A DNA stretch of 64,000 bases from Carex sylvatica (taxonomy: Eukaryota; Streptophyta; Magnoliopsida; Poales; Cyperaceae), in contig CAXKVR010000051.1 of NCBI GenBank assembly GCA_964058845.1, forward strand, positions 1 through 64,000. The letters run 5' to 3'. The notes below the pieces were generated by a model. It had not been told where the DNA came from and did no database searches. It saw only the letters and a program-made list of their open reading frames with translations. Every line of letters starts with the position of its first letter. Position 1 is the first letter of the stretch. The translations under genes were made by a program, and so were the position numbers. Of this stretch, positions 11,404 through 24,555 are shown in pieces.

Positions 11404-12895
11404 ATGAGTTGCAGACAGCCATGTGACTGGGACTGCAGGAGCTGCAGATACCCCAATTTTGGCAAGAGGGAATCATGCCAAAGGTGCGGTGAACCAAAGC
11501 TCGGCCTTGGTACTCCAGCAGGCAGTGCTCTGAGCAATCCGATCAATTGGGCTGTTAAGCCGGGTGATTGGTACTGCTGCAACTGCGGCGTGCACAACTA
11601 TGCTAGCCGTTCCAACTGCTTCAAGTGCGGTGGCGCCACTAAGACTGAAGCTGCTGTCACACAATCATGGGGTTTCTCCCTCGAGCCGGCACAGCAGGCT
11701 GGCTGGAAATCTGGCGATTGGATTTGCTCAAGGTCTTCTTAACTTCTAACTTATATATTTACATGAATGCATGCAAACTAACTATATCTTTATATATCGT
11801 GTCCGACATTTAATAAATTTATGTATGGCATAGCTAGGCATTTATTTAAAGTTTGATCTTAAAAATTAAAAATAGAAGTTCTTGTTCTCACAGGAAATAG
11901 CTGGGGATCAATATATATAGAATTGTATACGTACCTGAAATGATTCCATCTTTTTTTCAATTTTATATGGCATAACTGCATATTATGTCTATTATTTTAC
12001 TCTGGATATTATTTACTTCTTTTTTGCCAATGGAAGCTCTTTTTGTTATGTTCATTTCACATCCCGGCTAGGCTAGTTTTATTTGGGGACACTAGCCTTT
12101 CCGAAATGTTCGCTTAGCTAGTTTTCCTTTTCAGTTATAGATTCCTTCTGTTTCTCTCTTGTAAAATCTATTTTTTTTATTTAGTAAAATTAAAGTAAGT
12201 TGTCTACCTTTTATTAAAAGAGAAAAGATATTCCGGCTAAGCTAATATATATATTGTTGAGTGCATGCATTTTTCACTGCATGCAAAATTATTTACATCA
12301 TTGCATATGCCATCATGTAGTACAACGTTTTACATCTATCCGTTTTATAGAAGTTACACTTCTGGTTATCCTACAACTTATACATTGAGTTATAGGTCTT
12401 TGCTAGATAGATGCATGCAGAAAACCCTTCATTTATGAAGGCCGAAATGATTGATAGTACATTAAACCCTGCATTTATGCAAGACATTATTGACTCTTAT
12501 ATATATGTATAGGTGCAAGAAATGATTGATAGTAGATTAATTAATTCCCTAGCATGCACTTCTGTGTATAAATTAAATAAAACTTGATTTGCCACTAGGC
12601 TCTTACAAGAATACACATTAATTTACAACATATCATGCATATATAGTTTTTCATAAATGTGGTGTATATATTTATCTTTAATTATCTTTCGTTTAACAGG
12701 ATGGGATGTAATGAACACAATTACGCAAGCCGAACAGAGTGCTTCAGATGCAGCACACCTAGATACTATGGTAAGCCACAACTTCTAATTTGTTGAACCT
12801 GTCTACAGCTTCATTTCACATTTTTGCTGTCTTGTCAAAATAAATTGATCAAATGTGCATTTTTTTTTTTTTTTTCTATTTTCATTACAGGCTGA
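11404..12895 (+). CDS. RanBP2-type zinc finger protein, three fingers
   Basis: Three coding exons (11404-11732, 12700-12770, 12891-12895) join into 134 residues. Introns are GT-AG and the last coding exon holds only the end of a Gly codon plus TGA. The protein is almost entirely three RanBP2-type fingers of the W-x-C-x(2-4)-C-x(10)-C-x2-C type. Finger 1 has Cys11, 14, 25 and 28. Finger 2 has Trp56, Cys58, 61, 72 and 75. Finger 3 has Trp106, Cys108, 113, 124 and 127 and is split by intron 1. Fingers of this family bind single-stranded RNA or ubiquitin, and small plant members are often linked to stress-responsive RNA processing. Binding here is inferred. A TATA box precedes the gene, and AATAAA at 12989-12994 is a likely polyadenylation signal. 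Confidence 0.9.
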
Positions 12896-12995
12896 TTGAC
12901 TCAAATGGAAATGACTACAACTGAAGAAATGATTTTTGAGCATGAAGACCTACATAATTAATTATGTTTTTCAACTCATTACGCGGGAAATAAAA

Positions 12996-13554
12996 TATTA
13001 ATGAAAATTACAAGCTGAATTAATATGTATACGTGGGCCAAGTACATTTTGTAAGAGTTTTGGTTTCTCAATTATTTGCTTGTCTTGGCATTTCAAGAAT
13101 TTATTACTTTGCTCTCTGCAACATATAATCGTTAGAGAAAATTACTTGGCCTATATATCATCAATACATGCATGCATGGGAACACAAACCCATGTTTTGC
13201 GCAATTAACAAAATACATGAGACCAGCAGTACTGGAATCAAATAATTTAAAATTATAAATAAGAAGATATGTAGTGATGATGATGATGAGCCATATATAT
13301 ATGGTTATGTCTAGTTTGGTTGGTTAAAAAATTTCTTCTTAGCTAGGTAACTCACAAAATTTATTTGGTTGTCATTTATGTTACATCATGATACAGGGCA
13401 CTATGTTGCATGCACTAAAATGCAATTCTTGGGGTAATAATCATGGGTCACATGTTGAAATACAATATGAAATATTATTTAGAAAAAATTCTTCATGAAA
13501 TGACGTCTTTAAAGTACGAAAAGTAAAAAATTTACGGTAGTTGAGAGAACAAAT
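12996..13554. other. Intergenic, AT-rich
   Basis: Probable 3' flank of the zinc-finger gene, running to the first base of the Copia LTR. It includes a short (GAT)n run near 13276. Nothing else is recognised. Confidence 0.6.
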
Positions 13555-14731
13555 TGTTGGATCTTAATTCTTCAATGTTGAGCATATATATATATGGTCC
13601 ATATGTAATATAATCATAAATTGTATATTGTCAAATATGATTGTCACAATTAAAGTGATCAAATTAAGACATTAGATAATCTATATATTCAATAGGATGT
13701 GGTTCATAAATGTGTAGAACAATTTAGACAAAAATCAAATCATTAATGGTTTGATTATGAGATTTACAAATACATAAAACTATTTTTTTGGAGCCCAGTG
13801 CGGGTCACTCACCCGCACTAGATCTGAGTGCGGACGCACTAAGTACTTAGCCAATTTCTGTGAACTTCAGTTCAACACAGGAAAAAGTCCGAGCCTAATG
13901 TGGACGCACTCAGGAGTTAGACGATTTTCTGAAAGTTTAGACAGAGGAAAAATCCAAGCCCATTGCGGGCGCACTGGGACTCAGTGCGGGTGGACTGATC
14001 CACACTGGGACTCAGTGCGGGTGGACTGATCTGTACTGGGTACTTAGGTAATTTTTGGAGTTCATTTTTTAGCCCAGTGCGGGTGAATGACCCGCACTGA
14101 CCCTGAGTGTGGATGCACTCAGGATACAGGCTATTTTCGGACTGAAATTTAAGGCGGTTATTTGGACACGTCTCAACCCAGTGCGGACGCACTGAGTCCC
14201 AGTGCAGGTGAGCCACCCGCACTCGCGCTGTCAGATGTGTAAACCTATATAAAGATGGGTCCCCAAGGCACAAGATAACTAACTCATCTCAGAATTCTGA
14301 AAAAGATAATTCTATACATAATTTTGAGAGCCTTATCTTTCTCTTCCACCATTAAAGAATTGAGATGAGAGATCTATAAGAAAATTAGAGAGGATTTCTC
14401 AAGAGCCAATCTTGTTGCTTTGGAAGGCCTAATCTATAATCCAACCAAAAGGACGAGAAAGAAAAAGCTATCTAAAGTCTTGTCTCGTGCATACAGAGAC
14501 GGTTGCCGCTCCTACATCGACTTCAAAATTTCATGAAAAATGACATGGAATCAGGTATTGTATTCCACACTTCAGTTTATGGTTTTGGGTCTCTTTGGCA
14601 TAAGACGGTCTTAGGTTAAGGTGGGGATTGTTTCTTCTTCCCCGGGGTGTAAGTGTTTGACCCCTAGATGAGATGTAATTGTTTAATCTCTAGATAAGGC
14701 ATAATTATTTAGCCTTTATGATTCTCCAACA
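13555..14731 (+). repeat. 5' LTR of Copia element 1
   Basis: 1177 bp, beginning TGTTGGATC and ending CTCCAACA. The middle (about 13793-14225) is GC-rich with repeated palindromes built on AGTGCGG and CCGCACT, unlike the AT-rich surroundings. A TATA-like CTATATAAAG at about 14247 suggests the U3/R boundary. It differs from the 3' LTR by substitutions and by an extra copy of a short GGGACTCAGTGCGGGTGGAC unit. Confidence 0.95.
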
Positions 14732-14733
14732 AG

Positions 14734-14745
14734 TGGTATCAGAGC
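14734..14745 (+). promoter_or_regulatory. Primer-binding site (tRNA-iMet type)
   Basis: TGGTATCAGAGC begins two bases after the 5' LTR. It matches the complement of the initiator-Met tRNA 3' end that primes most plant Copia elements. Confidence 0.92.
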
Positions 14746-14982
14746 CTTCTTATGCCGAAGGATTAAGTCTTTAAGGATCTATAGAGAATTAGGAATTGAT
14801 TGATTTTTCGTCGATTTTCTTGATTTTTCTTGATTTTTTGAAAATTAAAGTTTGGAAGCACAAAAGTTGTTTTAAATTAAGATCATGACTACTTAATTTT
14901 AAGTTATTAAGTTAGTTAGGGTTTGCTCGAAGATTTACATTTGAAATCGCAAATTCTTAATCAAATCCAATCTTGGAGATCT

Positions 14983-16700
14983 TTGTGGGGCTTATTGTAC
15001 ACACAAAAGCGTATGGTACAAAGTTTCAGTACAGCAAGTTGTACCTTTTAACCTTTAATACACCTTCGGTTCAAACTGCAAGTGCACAGTCCTATCGAGT
15101 AGTATATCGTCGGGTATCGATCACAGGGACGGTTCAAATCTAAACCGGACTTTACTTAAATTAGTTAAAGACTAGAAGTGAGAAATGATTGGTTTTTGGT
15201 ATTTAAGTCCTAATCAGTTCAATAACAGTAATTAAATGAAAGACAGTAAATAAACTTGGTTTAAATCAATAATAAAAGGTGTTTCCAGGGTTTCAGACTT
15301 ATCTCAGTTCTGCCTCTCAGTCCCTGACACGGACCGTGTAGTTTCCTACACGGGTCGTATCAGCTTACACGAGTCGTATACTGTCGTACACGGGTCATGT
15401 ACTGTCGTACACGGGTCGTGTGGACTTCAAGTTAATGCATCATTCACTGTTTCTTTACGTGGTTCCTTTGTGTAGGGTTCAACTGACCAGACCTAATGCT
15501 TCTAAATCTCAACTGTCGTATGTTGGTTTATTAACTTGGTATTAAATCTGCAATATCTGCTTTGGGCTCTAAACCTCAACTATCGTATATTGGTTCGAGT
15601 TACCAAGTTACTTGTTTGGAATACTAAAGGTAACCTCTTATCCGTCGATAAGAGGAAATGTTCACCTTTCGGCTACTAGTTGGTTTCCCCTGTCGGATCA
15701 CTAATCCTACCTCATGTACTTAGTCTGGTTGAAAGATCAAATTGGACACAGTACCTTATAGATGTGGCCTCATCTAGTGGTCAAACCAAATAATAATCAA
15801 GCAATTCAAACTAAGCAATTAAAATCAATCACAATCAAGTAAACACAAATTTCAACGTAAAAATCCAATAACTAGATGCAAAACAAAACATTCGATTACA
15901 TCTTAACCCTAGAAACTAATAAAACTACTCAAACATAGTACTAAAACAGATAACAAAGATAAAAGAATAAGAATTCATTCTAAAACCTGAAGTACAAAGA
16001 AGATCCACAACAAAAACTCGCGTCTTTTGCTTCTCAACTTCGTCTCCAAGCAATAGCCATCAATCTCTAACCCTAGAATTGTCTCTCTGCTCCAGAATCC
16101 CCTTCTGGTGCAAGAAATCCAGTTTATATAGACTTTGGCCGACTTTCCTTCCTTCAGATTTCTTTCCAGAACTCCAGATTTCTTTCTGGATTTGTCTGAT
16201 ACGACCGGTATCAAAATTGACACGGACCATACAGAATTTCCAAAAATGCCAGATTGTAGATCTTCTCGCAAGCTTTCCGAAAAGTGGTCATACACTCAAA
16301 ACGGAGCTACGAGTCAAAATCTATGACTGTTTTAAGTTCGGATGCTGAAATTTCAGCATTGTTCTAGTCTGGTCGAGGCTGATAAGACCCGTACAAGATG
16401 TTGTAAGACCCGTACAAGATGTTGTAAGACCCGTACAAGATGTTGTAAGACCCGTACAAGATGTTGTAAGACCCGGACAAGATGTTGTAAGACCCGTGTC
16501 AGAACTTCTCAAATCCAGATTTCTTCTCGATTTCATCTGATTCCTGCAAAGTAAGAACAAACTTGCAGCAGTACCATATTCTATAGATATTCAATGCAAT
16601 ATGACTGATTTAATGATTCTAAACACAGGTTTTGGTACAAAATATAGGTCAGAAAGTAGATACGTTTGCGAGATATCACTTATCATGGCCGTACAAGATT
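14983..16700. mobile_element. Probable nested non-autonomous insertion in the Copia leader
   Basis: The leader changes character near 14983. It contains CAAGTGCACAGTCCTATCG and ATCGATCACAGGGACGG, a pattern I associate with many plant retrotransposon-derived repeats of unclear type. It then has clusters of ACACGGGTCGT motifs (15335-15425) and a 21-bp minisatellite at 16383. After about 16700 typical Copia leader sequence resumes. No clean target duplication or LTR pair could be assigned, so the exact ends and class are uncertain. Confidence 0.45.
16383..16502. repeat. 21-bp minisatellite, about 5.7 copies
   Basis: The unit TAAGACCCGTACAAGATGTTG is repeated at 16383, 16404, 16425, 16446 and 16467 (the last has one change), plus a partial copy. 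Being in multiples of three it leaves both strands open, but this is repeat-driven and not a gene. Confidence 0.95.
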
Positions 16701-17385
16701 CTGCTATCATTAATTTGGTATTTTTTGAGTAGTTATGAAAATTACGGTTTTGAAAATTTTATTTTTTTATAAATTTTTTGATAAATTTTTTGAAACGAAA
16801 ATTACAAAATTAGAAATCTTTCTAATTTTGAAAGGCTATTTTAATGTGCTTCCAAATTTAAATTCTCTCTAGATCATGTGTTAATTTTAATTTTATTTTA
16901 TATTAAAGTATAGATTATGATTCTTATAAAGGCATTGAAGTTATATATATCTTGAATTGAATTAATTGAGTCATTATTGTACCCTCCGGTGCCTCTTTTG
17001 ACAAAATTAATTTATAAAAGAGATTTAAGTGTGTATTAAATTGAAGCAATTTATTACCGGCCCTCTGGAAGGTAGTAATTGTTGAAGTTTTATGTACAAT
17101 TGAGTAATAATATAGTATAGTGATGATTATTATAATTAATGCATATGTCAATAATGTTGGCCCTCCGGAAGGCATGTTGTCGATATATTATTAAATCATC
17201 ATTGCTTTATTATTGCGGCAAAGTATCATAAGAAATTCTTTATTTATCCTCCGGTGAACAATTAATGAAAACCGATACTTTGTTTATGATGGTTAAGTTT
17301 AGCCTTTGTTTGAACATAATTTATAAATTTCAGAATTTAATTTTACTAAATTGTGGTTGTTTTGTGTGTTTTTTTGTTCGTATTT

Positions 17386-20300
17386 TCAGCTAGCATTACT
17401 ACTAGCCTAAATGACATACCTATGTTGAATGGGACCAATTTTAAGTATTGGTAGGAGAGTGTTATGATAACTCTCGATGTCATGGATTTAGACTTAGCAC
17501 TCAGGATAGAATGTTCCAAAGTCACTAATACCTCAACCCCTGATGAGATTATTAAAATTCAAAGGCTTGAGGAAAAGTGAGATAGATCTAATAGAGTGAG
17601 TCTAATGATCATGAAAAGATTCATTTCAGAGGCATTTAGAGGCTCGATTTGGTATTGATGATCCCTGATGATCTCTTGGTGCATTTGGTATTGATATCCA
17701 TTGGACTTTGGACAGTTTAGGGTGAGCTACAATTGTCAGAAGGACAAATGGCCACTCAATGAACTAATCTCTCATTGTGTTGAAGAAGAGAAAAGACTGA
17801 AACAAGTTAAGACAGAAAGTGCCCATGTTGCTACTACTTCCAAATCTAAGGCTTCAGCTAAGCGTAAGAGATATGATCAAACTAAGGATAATAAGGATGT
17901 TGTAGTGACCACCAACAAGAAACAGGATAAGGGCAAGAAAGTTTCCACATCGGAAAATGCCTGTTACTTCTGTGGTGCGGTTGGACACAAGAAGATTCAT
18001 TACTATAATTATCACGCATGTCGTGCTAAGAAAGGTAAATCTCTTGTTATGGTTTGTACGGAAGTTAATTTATCTTTTATATCTAAATATACTTGGTGGA
18101 TAGATTCAGGTGTAACTACTCACATAAGTATATCTTTGCAGGGCTGCCTAAATTGCCAAAAGCCAAGTGATGATGAGAAATTCATCTTTGTGGGCGATGG
18201 AAATAAAGTTGAGGTGGAGGCTATTGGGACTTATAGATTATTGTTAAAATCATGATTTTATTTGAATTTGTATGAGACATTTGTTATACCGTCTTTTAGA
18301 CGTAACTTAATTTCTATTTCTGCATTGGATAAGTATGGATTTACTTGTACTTTTGAAAATTGAAACTTTAATTTGTTTCATGATTCAAAACAAGTTGGTT
18401 CTGGTTTTCTTTCTGTTTATGATAATCTATATTCTTTGGATGTCAATAGCTCTTATATTGAGACCTTGCATGTTGATACAAATAGTAAGAAAAGAAAATT
18501 AACAAATAAAAATTCAGCTTCATTATGGCACAAGAGACTATGTCATATTTCTACACGTAGAATTGAAAGACTTGTGTCAAATGAAATTCTTCAGCCCTTA
18601 GATTTTTCAGATCTTAGTGATTGTATAAATTATATAAAAGGAAAACAAATTAATTTCAGAAAATATGAAGCCAAAATGTGTGCGAAAGTCTTGGAATTAA
18701 TTCATACCGATATCTGTGGTCCGTTTCCAACGGCTACAAGAAATGGTCACCGATATTTTATTAGTTTCATAGATGACTACTCAAGATATGGCTTCATATA
18801 TTTAATTAAGGAAAAGGCTCAAGCCCTTGACATGTTCAAAAGTTTCAAAGCAGAAGTTGAGTTACAACTTGACAAACGCATTAAGGCCATTAGATCTGAC
18901 CGTGGTGGTGAATATTACGGCAGATATGATGAATCGGGAGAACAATGTAAAGGACCTTTTGCACATTTCATAGATGAATGCGGCATTGTGCCTCAGTATA
19001 CATTGCTCGGTTAGCCGGTAATGAATGGTGTTTCTGAGAGGCGCAATAGAACGCTTAAAGACATGGTAAGAAGTATGATGAGTCGTACTTCTCTACCAAA
19101 TGATTTATGGGGTGAAGCCTTAAAGGCTGCAGCACATATCCTAAATAAAGTACCTACTAAAGCAACTATCAAAATCCCATACAAAATTTGGAATTGACGA
19201 AAGCCTAATTTAAAGCATTTACGTGTGTGGGGATGTCCAGCTGAAGCAAAGCCTTATAGGCCACATGAAAAGAAACTAAATGAAAGAACTGTTAGTTGTT
19301 ATTTTATTGGGTATCCCGAGCGATCAAGGGGTTATAAGTTTTATAATCCCACATAATTTATAATTTTTGAGACGGAAAATGCAAATTTTTTTGAGGATGT
19401 TGAGTTTGTGGGGGGAGATACAATAATGGATTTTGAATTCGAAGAGTATGTAAATATTCTCACAAGTGTTGAGAGTTTTGTGGATATTGAACCCATTTTA
19501 ACTCAAAATGTAATTGTCAAAAACAAAACCATTATTGAAGACCAAACTCAACAAGATCAAACAGTACATAAAGAAATTTCAGAAATTCTGGATAATGCTG
19601 TTGTTGGCCAGATTGTTTATAACAATGCTAGAAATCCTCAAGAAAATTCAGAATTACCAATAAAAAGATCCACTAGAGAGAAAAGGTCTGTAATATCTTC
19701 TGATTATTTAGTTTATCTTCAAGAACATGAGTTTAATGTTGGCATGTTAGAAAATAATCTCATAAATTTTCAACAAGCCATGCAAGACTCCAACTCTCAT
19801 AAGTGGATCGATGCCATGAATGAGAAAATAAAATCTATGGCTGACAATGACGTTTGGAAAATTATCTCATTACCTAAAGGATCGAGACCCATTGGTTCTA
19901 AGTGGGTATTTAAAACCAAGAGAGATTCGAAAGGTAATGTGAAAAAATATAAGACTCGTCTTGTCGCTAAGGGTTTTACACAAAAGGAATGCATCGATTA
20001 TAAAGAGACTTTCTCTCTAATTTTATTGAAAGACTCTTTAAGTATTATATTGGCATTAGTTGCGCATTTCGATTTAGAGCTTTATCAGATGGATGTTAAG
20101 ACTGCTTTTCTCAATGGTGACATTGAGAAAATAATCTATATGATGCAACCAGAAAACTATGTGTCAGTAGACGCAAAGTTTATGGTATGCAAACTTACGA
20201 AATTCATCTATGGGCTAAAGCAAGCGTCTCGTCAGTGGTACTACAAATTCCACAATATGATTGTCTCATTTAGTTTTGAGTCAAATATTGTGGATGAGTA

Positions 20301-21305
20301 AGTTCTGTGATAGTAAGTTTGTGTCTCTAGTTTTGTATGTCGATGACATATTGCTTGCCAGTAATAATATAAATATATTGCATGAGACTAAGAACTTTTT
20401 GATGAAAATTTTTGAGATAAAAGATCTTGGTGATGCATCATTTGTCCTAAGGATTGAAATACTAAGGAATAGAACCCAATGTATATTAAGTTTGTTCCAA
20501 AGGAATTATATCAAAAAGGTCCTGAAAAGATATGGCATGCAAGACAGTAAACCAGGACATACCCCTGTGGCAAAAGGAGATAAATTCAATCTCAGCCAAT
20601 GCCCAAATAATAATTTAGAAAATGAAGTAATGCAAAAGTATCCATATGCCTCAATTGTTGGGAGCATCATGTATGCGCAAGTGTGTACACGTCCGAATAT
20701 TGCGTTCATCACTGGCATGTTGGGCCGATACTTATCAAATCTAGGTCTAGATCATTGGAAAACAGCCAAACGAGTCTTAAGGTACCTGAATCGAACAAAA
20801 GAATACATGCTCATTTATCAGAGATCAGACAAGCTAGAGGTCATTAGGTATACCGACTCAAATTTTGGAGGATGTCAAGATAGCATGAAATCTACATCCG
20901 GCTACATTTATATGTTAGCTGGAGGGGTTGTTTCATGGAAGAGTGCTAAACAGTCACTTATAGCATCTTCCACAATGGCCGCAGAGTTTGTAGCATGTCA
21001 TGAGGCATCGAATCATGGTGTATGGCTACGTAATTTTGTCACTGTGCTGCGTATAGTAGAGTCTATTGAGAGACTACTAAAATTATATTGTGACAATAAT
21101 TCGGCTGTGCTATACGCAAACAACAACTGAAGTTCGTCAAAGTCCAAGTACATTGACATTAAGTTCTTGGTTGTAAAAGAGAAAGTGCAGATTGTCAGTT
21201 ATTCATAGAACATATAGGGACGGACTCCATGTTAGCGGATCCACTTACTAAAGGATTACCACCTAATAAATTTGAAGAGCATGTTGCTCTTATGGGGATA
21301 ATTTC
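17386..21305 (+). pseudogene. Copia element 1 gag-pol polyprotein, broken
   Basis: Gag starts near 17386 with the UBN2-like block LNGTNFKYW, interrupted by a stop at 17452-17454. Part of gag appears deleted around 17640-17700. A CCHC zinc knuckle follows at about 17960 (CYFCGAVGHKKIH), with its last Cys replaced by Tyr. The protease has IDSGVTTH (about 18100). GAG-pre-integrase has LWHKRLCHIS. The integrase has catalytic-type acids in HTDICGP, RSDRGGE and SERRNRT, with stops at 19012-19014 and about 19196. Reverse transcriptase has TRLVAKGFTQ, MDVKTAFLNG and YVDDILLA (20336-20359), with a frameshift near 20290. RNase H has YTDSNFGG and SSTMAAEFVA. It cannot make an intact polyprotein. Confidence 0.92.
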
Positions 21306-21852
21306 TGTTAGGGAAATTCAGTTTTAGTGGGAGTCCATTAGTTGTTTAATTTTGATGTTCTATTTACTTATTTTAATTTTGGATATGAAACTTGTGACAG
21401 AAAAACAAGTTATTTATGTTATATGCATGGTGTTGCAAAATGATTATAAGATGCACTTTGTCTCTAATTTTGTTTTGACCTTACATTTTAGTATGTGAAT
21501 TGCAAACTGTTTAATTGAATTTTTGCATTTTACAACAAGTTTATGAAATTAAGTTTCAAGTTTTTAGTGGAAGACCTAGTTGAAATTGGTACGTAAGATC
21601 ACAATTTTGTGTAATTTCTATGCTACACATCCACATCATGATTCATGTCATTTAGTTATGTTAGTAATAAGATTATTGATGGTTTAGTCATGACTAAAAA
21701 TAAATGTGACGAAAGCTGCTTTAGTCCTTTACTAATGTAATTGATGGATGGAATTAGTTTGGGAATACATGAGGATGACAGAAAAGTATGTGCGCACATA
21801 AAGTTAACAATGCATAATTAAAAGAGTATAACATATTGCTCAAGTGGAAGAT
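21306..21852 (+). promoter_or_regulatory. 3' untranslated tail and polypurine tract of Copia element 1
   Basis: Non-coding AT-rich tail of the element ending in CAAGTGGAAGAT (21841-21852) immediately before the 3' LTR, the usual plus-strand priming tract. Confidence 0.85.
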
Positions 21853-22953
21853 TGTTGGATCTTAATCCAACGTTGAGCATATATGTAATATAATTATGAA
21901 TTGTATACTGTCAAATATGATTGTCACAATTAAAGTGATCAAAATAAGACATTAAACAATCTATGTATTCAATAAGATGTGGTCCATAAGTGTGTAGAAC
22001 AATTTAGGCAAAGATCAAATCATTAATGGTTTGATTCTAAGATTTATAAATACAGAAAACTATTTTTTTGGAGCCCAGTGCGGGTCACTCACCCGCACTG
22101 GATCTGAGTGCGGACGCACTCACTGCTTAGCCAATTTCTGTGAACTTCAGGACAACACAGGAAAAAATCTGAGCCTAATGCAGACGTACTGAATTTCAGT
22201 GCGGACGCACTCAGGAGTTAGACGATTTTCTGAAAGTTCAGACAAAGGAAAAGTCCAAGCCCAGTGCGGACGCACTGGGAATCAGTGCGGGTGGACTGAC
22301 CCGCACTTGATACTTAAGCAATTTTTGGAGTTCAGTTTTTAGGCCAGTGCGGGTGGATGACCCGCACTGACCCTGAGTGCGGACGCACTCAGGATATAGG
22401 CTATTTTTGGACTGAAATTTAAGGCGGTTATTTAGACACGTCTCAACCCAGTGCGGGTGAGCCACCCGCACTCGCACTGTCAGATGTGTAAACCTATATA
22501 AAAATGGGTCCCCAAGGCACAAGATAACTAACTCATCTCAGAATTTTGAGAGCCTTCTCTTTCTCTTCCACCATTAAAGAATTAAAAGGAGAGATCCATA
22601 AGGAAATTGGAGAGAATTTCTCAAGAGCCAATCTTGTTGCTTTGGAAGGCCTAATCTATAATCCAACCAAAAGGGCGAGAAAGGAAAAGCTATCTAAAGT
22701 CTTGTCTCGCGCACATGGAGACAGTTGTCGCTCCTACATCGACTTCGGGATTCCATGACAAATAACATGGAATCAGGTATTTTATTCCATACTTCAGTTT
22801 ATGATTTTGGGTCTTTTTGGCATAAAACGGTCTTAGGTTAAAGTGGGGATTGTTTTTTCTTCCCGGAGTGTAAGTGTTTGACCCCCTAGATGAGATGTAA
22901 TTATTTGATATCTAGATAAGGCATAATTGTTTAGCCTTTATGATTCTCCAACA
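21853..22953 (+). repeat. 3' LTR of Copia element 1
   Basis: 1101 bp, TGTTGGATC to CTCCAACA. It carries about eight hairpin-forming motifs between 22074 and 22480, for example AGTGCGGACGCACT and AGTGCGGGTGGATGACC. The TATA-like CTATATAAAAA lies at about 22494. Confidence 0.95.
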
Positions 22954-22958
22954 CAAAG

Positions 22959-24546
22959 ATGCACAGGCAGACCCAGTATAGAACCAGGGGCACCCCTAGA
23001 TTTTGAGTTTTAGTGATGATGTATCGGTACTGATCGACTTTGTTTCTCTCTGAAAATTTGTTGGCCCCATCTGGATGTTTGATTTTAATTCAGGTTAAAT
23101 TTAGTGTTAAAATCAAAATAATTTTCTTGAATTATGATCAGTAATTAGAATTATAAGTTAAAGCATCAAAAATTATAAGTCAGATAATTGAAAAATTATA
23201 AGTCAAAGCATTGTTTTTTTATCAAGTACCTAATTAGTTAATGAGTTTAAATTCGATAAGTTATTTAAACCCGATTAAATATTTTTTTACCTTCTGACGA
23301 AAATCCTGAGTTCACCCTTGCAAATATGGGTTTCTTTTGGGACTTAATTAAATATTGGACTTTACCAAATTAACATACACCACAATTATAAACACGATCC
23401 ACATCGATCATCCAACATCTAAAGAACGATAGATGCATGAAAGAGAGTGATGAGACAAACAAAAAGAAAAGGGGAAATTATAAAACAGGAGATAAGATTC
23501 GAAAAACAATAATGAGGTAACTTTTAGTCCTAAGAAGTGGACGTAATGGATACCCGAATTATTATTATTTTTATTTTTTGCCATCCGAAACTATTAACAA
23601 CATTAGTGATAATTAATTAATACACCATATACATATATGTAGCTTCTTGCTAAGTAAAATAGAAATCATGAGATCTAAGCAATATATTTCCACTAATAAT
23701 GATAAACAAATATATAGGCTCAAAAGTATCATATTTATTTGATTCCGGAATTAATTTACCAAGGTAGTCTGAATTGCAAGTTATATATATTTACTTTCTT
23801 TCTAGAAAATATCCATGCAACTATGAAAAATGTTATATAAAAAATAAAACACCAAAATGTTATATATTTTAAAAAGAATTAAAAATACACAGAGACTTTA
23901 GTTGATATACATTCCTCGTTCGTAGAGCGATCGATCAACTAATTAACGCTCACCTGAATACCAGTATTAAGTTTGATAATCTGGACACACAAATCTTGAT
24001 GTTCCGCAATAAAATTAAGTTTGTAGATAGTTCATTTTTTCTTCTTCTTTTTTAGCAAGCAAGCCCGTAGGCGCGCAGATCGTTCATCCTTAGATGCATT
24101 AAAAATTGGTAGGAGATTGTACTTAGTTTGATTAAAAAAAAAAAAGTTTCTAAAAAAATTTCCAGCTTAATTAATTACTTATTACCACCACACGTACGTA
24201 ATTCCTCCATTTCCATTTGTACATAATTCATATTTTTATGCATCAAAATTTGTGTGTGTAATTCTCCATTTCCGTACCATTAATTATCCGGATGAATATT
24301 AGACAATTTTCTTTAACATTTCCGTGCCATTATCCGGGTGAATATTAGACAACACTTGAAGATGAGCATATTCTTTTCTCTCAAGGAAAAATATGACATG
24401 AAGTTTAAATTTTCAAATTATCCCCTAAGAAAAAAATTCTGAAAGTTTTTTGGAGAACAATATTTATCTAAAATAGTTGAGATCAATAATAGCAGTTCCA
24501 ATCAATTTTCTTATATATATGCTAAGATGTGTTTTAGTTTGACCAT
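22959..24546. other. Intergenic, AT-rich
   Basis: No gene or recognisable element between the Copia element and the MITE at 24556. Long A/T runs only. Confidence 0.6.
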
Positions 24547-24555
24547 CGAATAAAC

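Larger units (their letters stand above)
13555..22953 (+). mobile_element. Ty1/Copia LTR retrotransposon, full structure, decayed
   Basis: Two LTRs start TGTTGGA and end TCCAACA. A tRNA-iMet-type primer site (TGGTATCAGAGC, 14734-14745) lies after the 5' LTR, and a purine tract (AAGTGGAAGAT) lies directly before the 3' LTR. The flanking pentamers are CAAAT (13550-13554) and CAAAG (22954-22958), a target duplication with one change. Domain order is gag, protease, integrase, reverse transcriptase, RNase H, which defines Copia. Stops, a frameshift and a gag deletion make it non-autonomous. The unusually long leader (14746-17390) holds a probable nested insertion. Confidence 0.95.

Noticed and set aside
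16321..16560. Open frames on both strands across the 21-bp minisatellite
   Set aside because: Simple consequence of a 21-bp repeat; low-complexity products with no family features.
22546..22758. 70-codon frame in the R/U5 part of the Copia 3' LTR
   Set aside because: The matching 5' LTR segment is broken by stops, and LTR leaders are not expected to encode a protein here.
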